From Bacillota bacterium (GTDB lineage Bacteria > Bacillota > Sulfobacillia > DUSP01 > JBFMCS01), in NCBI GenBank assembly GCA_040754315.1, contig JBFMCS010000056.1, forward strand, positions 1 to 49,551: a DNA stretch of 49,551 bases, given 5' to 3'. This document shows, piece by piece, positions 45,109 through 49,551 of this stretch. A program made the translations under genes and the position numbers. The notes below the pieces were generated by a model. The model searched no databases. It had not been told where the DNA came from and worked only from the letters and a program-made list of their open reading frames with translations. The number at the start of each line of letters is the position of its first letter. The first letter of the stretch is position 1.

Positions 45109-45125
45109 TGCAACGATCATACCCC
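45109..45125 (-). promoter_or_regulatory. sigma54-type promoter candidate of mtbC
   Basis: Minus strand GGGTATG-ATCG-TTGCA: the -12 TTGCA is perfect, GG and GC are ten bases apart, but the -24 hexamer has mismatches. Start of transcription near 45097 would leave a leader of about 45 bases. Confidence 0.45.
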
Positions 45126-45311
45126 AGGCCTTCTAGGCAAGTCCCTGTGGATCCGGTGGCCAGCTCCCGCGTGAGGTATCGCGCCTGCGCCCGGCGCCTG
45201 CCCCTCATACTTCTCCAGCCTCGACGCCGATCCTTCCCAGCGAAGTGAGGCCGGGTTGCCCCGGGACCAGGGTCCTCCTGGGATCAAGAGATACCAGGCA
45301 ACCCTCGCAAA

Positions 45312-45360
45312 GGATGCCTCACTGCATTCGCACCCCAGGGTTGAATGCAAAGACGCATCG
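45312..45360. promoter_or_regulatory. two tandem copies of the GAATGCA palindrome upstream of mtbC
   Basis: Site one is GGATGCC-TCAC-TGCATTC (45312-45329), 12 of 14 half-site bases identical to the 40181 site. Site two is GAATGCA-AAGA-CGCATCG (45343-45360), one perfect half. They are 31 bp apart centre to centre (three helical turns) and about 190-235 bp upstream of the mtbC -24 element, a usual enhancer distance. Confidence 0.55.
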
Positions 45361-45490
45361 CCAGAAGGGTGCGCACGGGCATGGACTTGATGTTGGTGGA
45401 ATAGTAGTGCAACTGCATGGCTTTTGCAGAGTGCCCTCGCCATCCGGGGAGGTTCAACACAAGGGAGGGAATAATGACTAGGGTGAGGTA

Positions 45491-46112
45491 GTGAAGGGCA
45501 ACGGTCCGGCCGGATTGCCTGCCACCTCAACTTACTGCCTGACCAATGGGGCTGATACTGTGAGGGACACCATTGACCTGCTTTTTGTCCTCGCTTATCC
45601 TGCAATACTCATGGCAATAGGGTTCGTTGCGACCCGGCGCCAGAAGAACCTGGAGGACTATCTCATCGGAGGAAGGAATGTGGGCTGGTTCGTAGTGATG
45701 ACCAGCTGGCTTGCCTCCTGGGTGGGTGGCGGATCCACCCTGGCCACCGTCAACAACGCCTACAACATCGGGCTTTCCGCCTTCTTGTATCCTCTTGCCA
45801 TTGCCGTTTCCCCTCTTTGGTTTCACGTCTCCCGGCACGTGTTCCGGGTAGGTGACCGCCTGAAGCAAATGGCCTTCCCGGACGTAGTGGAGGATCGCTA
45901 CGACACACGGTCGCGAGTGGTTGCCGCCATTACTACTTTCCTTGCCTACATCGCTTACACCACGGGCTAGATGGCCGCCGCGGGAACAATCATAGCGGTA
46001 TAATGGGCTGGGACGTGATCACCAGCTTCTGGGTAGCAGCCATCGTAGTCATAGTCTATACATCGGTGGGAGGGTACCTGGCCGTTGTCTTGACCGACTT
46101 CGTACAATTCTG
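45491..46112 (+). pseudogene. sodium:solute symporter, 5' part only, truncated by an IS element
   Basis: A second SSS family gene. GTG at 45491 (or 45560) opens a frame with EDYLIGGRNVGWFVVMTSW, ASWVGGGSTLATVNNAYNIG and ending YTTG before a TAG at 45968-45970. The same frame goes on (MAAAGTIIAV) to a TAA at 46001; the protein then continues one base off (MGWDVITSFW ... GGYLAVVLTDFVQFW) up to the IS boundary at 46113. So it has a nonsense codon, a frameshift and an IS truncation and is dead. The position of the TAG may originally have been Gln. It lies beyond the mtbC control region, divergent from it, so it may once have imported methylamines or betaines. Confidence 0.85.
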
Positions 46113-46126
46113 GTAACTATTCAGCC
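46113..46126 (+). repeat. left terminal inverted repeat of the IS66-type element
   Basis: GTAACTATTCAGCC, perfect reverse complement of 47789-47802. It falls directly after the TGG codon of the truncated symporter (VQFW), which fixes the insertion boundary. Confidence 0.8.
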
Positions 46127-46139
46127 CATCCGGGCAAGA

Positions 46140-47097
46140 ACCAGGGGGGCATGCAGATTTCCTCATTTCGGGGACGGGGTGAGCGGGCGGGTCCAGTGTT
46201 TGACGGCGGCCCGCAGGGAGGTATCCCCTGGTGCGGTGGGTGGAGACTTGCGGCGCTCGCGTCCCGCTGGTTCGGGTGCCGCGGGGTTGGAGGAACGGCT
46301 GGCCCCGGAACCCGGCTTCCCGCGCCGCCAGGAGTGGGTAGCCCCGCTTGCGCACGGTCGAGATGTAACCGCGAATGCGGCAGAATGCCGCGCACCAGCC
46401 AGGCTCCGGAAGGTACCGGGGATCTTCTGCTGCACCTTAACCATGCGCAGGTCGCGTTCCACCATTTGTTGTCGAAGGGGATGCGGAAGTCGTACATGAA
46501 GGCCAAAACCGCAGGGCGGTGTTTTTCCAGTCGCTCAAGGAGGTTTTGGGCCTTGGTCTTCTTGGGTCGCCCGCGCTGACCTTTCTGGCGGTCAGGCGTT
46601 GAAGGGTTCTGGGCCCATCCGCGGCTGAGCACCTGGCATTGTGCGGGTTCCAGGTGACTGGTACGGTTACGGGTTTGCTCCACCATTGACTTGATCTCAA
46701 TGAGGAGATGGATCATCTCCTGGGCCCAGCTCTGGCCCTGTTCGGCGAGGGCGGTGAGTTCCCTGAGGTGGTGGGCGCCCGAGAGGGCGTGGTGGACTTT
46801 GGGGTAGGAGAAGTAAGGGGACCAGGCATCGTGGACAGCTGTGCCGATGGAACCGGATAGGATGCCCATCTCATCCAGGGCGGGGCGGCCGCGTCTGGGA
46901 TGCGGGGTGTAGATGGTCTCTGTAGCAGTGCTGGCGGCATGCAGCCGATAGAGCCGGTCGCCGATACGGATACCGGTCTCGTCGCAGTGGACCACGGGGG
47001 CCTGGCGGATCTGCTCCCTGGTCGCATCCTCTACTGGCGCCAGGCGATCCGCGAGGGCACTTCCCCGAGGGGTGATGAGGAGGGGCCTGGGGGTCGT
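46140..47097 (-). pseudogene. IS66-family transposase remnant
   Basis: Recognised from APVVHCDETGIRIGDRLYRLH (DDE domain start), SYPKVHHALSGAHHLREL and, one frame over, VERDLRMVKVQQKIPGTFRS with GA, the IS66 C-terminal signature. The frame shifts near 46450 (after FRIPFDN), and the N-terminal 150 or so residues are missing, replaced by the fused ISXO2 fragment. Confidence 0.8.
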
Positions 47098-47541
47098 CGA
47101 GCACTGGGCAAGACCCTGGTCGCGGTCGAGCTCAAAGCACCCCATAGTTACGGGCGTCGTCGGCTCGCGACCGTGGCGGATGCCAGTGCTGCATTGCTGC
47201 AAGGATTCGTACGTGCCAACGTGGAGCGAGGGTCGGTGATTATCACCGACGGCTGGCCAAGATACATGGTCTTGGTGAAAACCGCGAGTACAAGCACAAA
47301 TCGATCAACATCTCGAGGTCCAAACGGAAGGCTCACGAGGAACTCCCTGCCGTCCACCGGGTTGCCGCACTGTTGAAGCGTTGGCTGCTCGGAACTCACC
47401 AGGGCTCAGTCGCTCCGGAACACCTCCAAGCCTACCTGGATGAGTTCACCTTTCGCTTCAACCGGCGCACATCACGAAGCCGCGGCCTACTGTTCTATCG
47501 CCTACTCGAAGGCGCTTGCTGCAAAGCCTCCAACATATGCT
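47082..47541 (+). pseudogene. ISXO2/IS1595-family transposase fragment
   Basis: Plus strand: GKTLVAVELKA, RLATVADASAALLQGF and GSVIITDGWPRY give the DDE domain of IS1595-type transposases. After YMVLV the protein continues one frame over (GENREYKHKSINISRSKRKA, LPAVHRVAALLKRWLLGTHQ, LDEFTFRFNRRTSRSRGLLF). Start and end are missing. Confidence 0.8.
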
Positions 47542-47788
47542 AACCTCGTGAGGTCCTGTAAACCCAAGCGTGACGGCTTGAAGCCCATACCGCCATCAAG
47601 CCCACACCGCTTCCGGCAACCCCTTCAGCCTCCTCACCGACCCTGGCGCCATCCGAACCTAGATTGCCGTATCTGAATCGAAGCCCTCTTTGACCCGATT
47701 TCGTGGGTTGTCACCAACAAGAATCTCTGGAGGAAGGAGGAGGAATCGAGGGGGGGGCGAATTGCATTTTTTGTAAAGTCAAAAAGAC

Positions 47789-47802
47789 GGCTGAATAGTT
47801 AC
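47789..47802 (-). repeat. right terminal inverted repeat of the IS66-type element
   Basis: GGCTGAATAGTTAC, perfect reverse complement of 46113-46126. The bases after it do not continue the symporter sequence, so this end was rearranged or the rest of the gene was lost. Confidence 0.8.
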
Positions 47803-47960
47803 CTTCGGACAACTGAAAGACCGTTTCGAATCCGAAAGGCCGAGCCTCCAGAACGTAGTTCTAACCAACAGGACGGTGGTCGATTGACTTGTGACACACA
47901 CAAGCAATACAGACACTGGGAGCGTTTCTGAAGGAGCAATCCTGAATTATGAGGGGGATT

Positions 47961-49202
47961 ATGAACAGTTCAATAAAGGAGCCAGTAATCCAGACTTCTG
48001 ATTTAATCGTATCGCTGTCCAGGGCGGCGGATCTGGTCAGCCCGGCGCTGGCCAGCCACCATCTGCGGGTGGCCGTCATCGCTTACAGTATAGGGAGAGA
48101 GCTGAACCTGTCGGCGGCGCAGATTAACGATACAGTGCTGGCGGCGGCATTGCACGATGTAGGCGCCTTCTCCCTAGCAGAAAAAACGGCCGCTTTGCAG
48201 TTTGAACTGGAAAACCCTCATCAGCACGCGGAAACAGGATATCGGCTGCTTAAGAGTTACAGCCCTTTTTCCCAGGCGGCTGACATCGTGCGTTTTCATC
48301 ATGTCCCTAGCTCCCACGGGGACTGGTTCAACGGCAATAAAGTGGCCCTCGGCAGTCATATAGTACATCTGGCGGATCGGGTGGCAGTGCTGGTGGGCGA
48401 ACAGCGGGAAGTGCTGGGAGAAGCCAGGGAAATCTCTGAAAAGATCCGAGAACAGTCCGGGAAAATGTTTGTGCCGGATCTGGTAGAAGCCTTCGGAAGC
48501 CTGGCCGAAAAGGAGAGCTTTTGGCTTGATGCCGCTTCTCCGCCGGACCTGGCTTTACCGGGAGCTTTGGCCATCGAGGCGGACATTAACGAATTGCTTG
48601 GCTTAGCCAGACTTTTTTCGCGTATCATTGATTTCAGAAGCCGGTTTACTGCCACCCATTCCAGTGGCGTGGCCACCAGTGCGGAACAGATCGCCAGGTT
48701 TGTCGGGTTTTCCGAAAGAGAATGCGGGATGATGAAGGTTGCCGGCTACCTTCACGACTTGGGGAAGCTGGCTGTGCCGGCGGAGATTTTGGAAAAACCG
48801 TCAGAGTTGACAGGAACGGAATTCAACGTAATCCGCGGGCATACCTACTACACTTATCGCATCCTGGCCCCAATCGAAGAGCTTTATGACATAAACAACT
48901 GGGCGTCATTCCACCACGAACGCCTGGACGGCAGCGGCTATCCTTTCCATCATAAAGGTCGAGATTTGCCCTTGGGCTCTCGCATCATGGCGGTGGCGGA
49001 TGTTTTCACCGCTATAACAGAGGACCGTCCGTACAGAAAAGGGATGCCTGAGGAAAAGGCGATGCAGGTTTTGCATCGGATGGCAGACAAGCAAGCCTTG
49101 GATCACGATATTGTGTATTTGCTGAAAATTAACTTTGCTAAGATTAATGCCAGCCGGACGGAAGCTCAGGCGAGGGCGGCAGAGGAATATCGGGAGTATT
49201 GA
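47961..49202 (+). CDS. tandem HD-domain protein with C-terminal HD-GYP phosphodiesterase
   Basis: 413 aa from the ATG at 47961 (MNSSIKEP), just behind AGGGGG; an ATG four codons earlier is less well placed. First HD domain (about 20-145): H33/H34, HD at 65-66, H90 in HAETGYRLL, HH at 113-114. Second (about 215-375): H233, HDLGK at 265-269, H294, HHE at 318-320 and the GYP signature DGSGYP at 323-328. The second set is complete for a cyclic di-GMP (or related dinucleotide) phosphodiesterase; the first keeps metal ligands but lacks the GYP motif. Base use appears less GC-rich than its neighbours, and it lies between two IS remnants, so it may be acquired. No sensor or membrane part. Confidence 0.9.
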   Translation: MNSSIKEPVIQTSDLIVSLSRAADLVSPALASHHLRVAVIAYSIGRELNLSAAQINDTVLAAALHDVGAFSLAEKTAALQFELENPHQHAETGYRLLKSYSPFSQAADIVRFHHVPSSHGDWFNGNKVALGSHIVHLADRVAVLVGEQREVLGEAREISEKIREQSGKMFVPDLVEAFGSLAEKESFWLDAASPPDLALPGALAIEADINELLGLARLFSRIIDFRSRFTATHSSGVATSAEQIARFVGFSERECGMMKVAGYLHDLGKLAVPAEILEKPSELTGTEFNVIRGHTYYTYRILAPIEELYDINNWASFHHERLDGSGYPFHHKGRDLPLGSRIMAVADVFTAITEDRPYRKGMPEEKAMQVLHRMADKQALDHDIVYLLKINFAKINASRTEAQARAAEEYREY

Positions 49203-49414
49203 CGGAAGGCTGGTTACGCCTTGCAGATAATCGCCCATGCCGGGCGTACCAGGAACGCACATTGACGGTGAAGATGTCACCGCCAGTGTACACGAGAGTC
49301 GCCTGCATTGGTGCCCGATTGGTGCCTTAGTGTGCCAGAAACCGCATTCTTGTGCAGAATTAACAAACCGTAACAGCCCAATAAACACGGTAAAAGTTTC
49401 ACGCCCGCACAAGG

Positions 49415-49551
49415 TTACGAACGCGGCCCATTGGCGGTCACGCTGATAACACTGTGGATTTTCAACTGGGCCCCACGGGTGCCTGGAAACTGCTGTGCCA
49501 GGTTCTTATGAAGTCTGATCAAGGTCCCGTCCGCTACCACCAGGTCCTTAA
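49415..49551 (-). pseudogene. IS4-family transposase fragment, cut by the window edge
   Basis: Minus strand, entering from beyond the window: DLVVADGTLIRLHKNLAQQF then PGTRGAQLKIHSVISVTANGPRS and a TAA. The DGT-xIRLH text and K-x-HxV(V/I)S are the first DDE aspartate region of IS4 transposases. The stop comes too early for an intact protein, so it is probably broken here. The 200 bp between it and the HD-GYP gene show nothing else. Confidence 0.6.

Larger units (their letters stand above)
46113..47802. mobile_element. degenerate IS66-type element with a foreign IS1595/ISXO2 fragment inside
   Basis: Perfect 14-bp terminal inverted repeats, GTAACTATTCAGCC at 46113-46126 and GGCTGAATAGTTAC at 47789-47802, bound a 1690-bp unit. 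The left three-fifths holds an IS66-type transposase on the minus strand that lacks its N-terminal part. The right part holds an ISXO2-type transposase fragment on the plus strand, and the two meet near 47097. The eight bases flanking each side (CAATTCTG and CTTCGGAC) differ, so no target duplication survives. Confidence 0.75.

Noticed and set aside
1-49551. tRNA-Pyl (CUA anticodon) or other pyl genes, and any other tRNA or rRNA
   Set aside because: I looked in the gaps for a CTCTAAA anticodon loop and for cloverleaf arms and found none; no frame resembles PylS, PylB, PylC or PylD.
1-49551. CRISPR array or defence system
   Set aside because: No regularly spaced repeats and no cas, restriction or toxin genes recognised.

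Overview
The window looks like a chromosomal segment of a spore-forming, anaerobic member of the Bacillota (clostridia-like), GC-rich apart from a few patches. It carries the whole spoIIIA operon, the usual Bacillota neighbourhood (pepP-efp-CD1247 protein ... spoIIIA ... asp23-amaP-nusB ... xseAB-ispA), an electron-bifurcating NfnAB pair, and GTG/TTG starts behind strong Shine-Dalgarno sites. BpsA, an enzyme for branched polyamines known from thermophiles, hints at growth at high temperature. Most genes lie on the minus strand.

Layout. 1-5400: a tripartite tricarboxylate transporter operon (tctC-tctB-tctA) with transposase debris on both sides. 5400-17000: ispA, xseB, xseA, nfnB, nfnA, nusB, a DUF2273 protein, amaP, asp23 and spoIIIAH to spoIIIAA. 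17100-22300: an insertion into that conserved block: a sodium:solute symporter with a 35-residue partner gene, an aminotransferase-ACT-PaaK operon on the plus strand, and a possible group II intron remnant. 22300-27600: CD1247 protein, efp, pepP, bpsA, an AbrB-like protein, an amidohydrolase and a cupin regulator. 27660-36300: one long operon under a tandem glycine riboswitch: gcvT, gcvH, gcvPA, gcvPB, two radical-SAM genes of the LipS1/LipS2 type, lipM and lpd, which is a complete glycine cleavage system together with the machinery to lipoylate GcvH. 36350-38420: a small zinc-ribbon protein and a PEP/pyruvate-binding protein. 38570-45060: a dimethylamine methyltransferase region. 45490-49551: a broken symporter, a chimeric IS66/IS1595 element, an HD-GYP protein and an IS4 fragment.

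The central result is that this organism very probably encodes pyrrolysine. The gene at 38569-39951 is an MtbB (dimethylamine:corrinoid methyltransferase) homologue with one in-frame TAG at codon 349, exactly where archaeal MtbB has pyrrolysine. It is joined by its corrinoid protein (MtbC-like), a damaged hydantoinase-type ATPase gene and a PAS-sigma54 activator. Both methylamine units have sigma54-type -24/-12 sites, and upstream of each lie matching 18-bp palindromes built on GAATGCA-N4-TGCATTC, so a small regulon can be read directly. No pylT, pylS or pylBCD is in the window.

The second striking observation is the symporter at 17132-18649. Its frame is intact except for three TAG codons, at least two of them at positions where relatives have tryptophan. 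TAG is also an ordinary stop codon here (about 16 of some 46 intact genes by my reading). Whether the symporter is a pseudogene, a UAG-gated transporter made only when pyrrolysine is available, or a case of UAG decoded some other way is the most interesting open question in this window.
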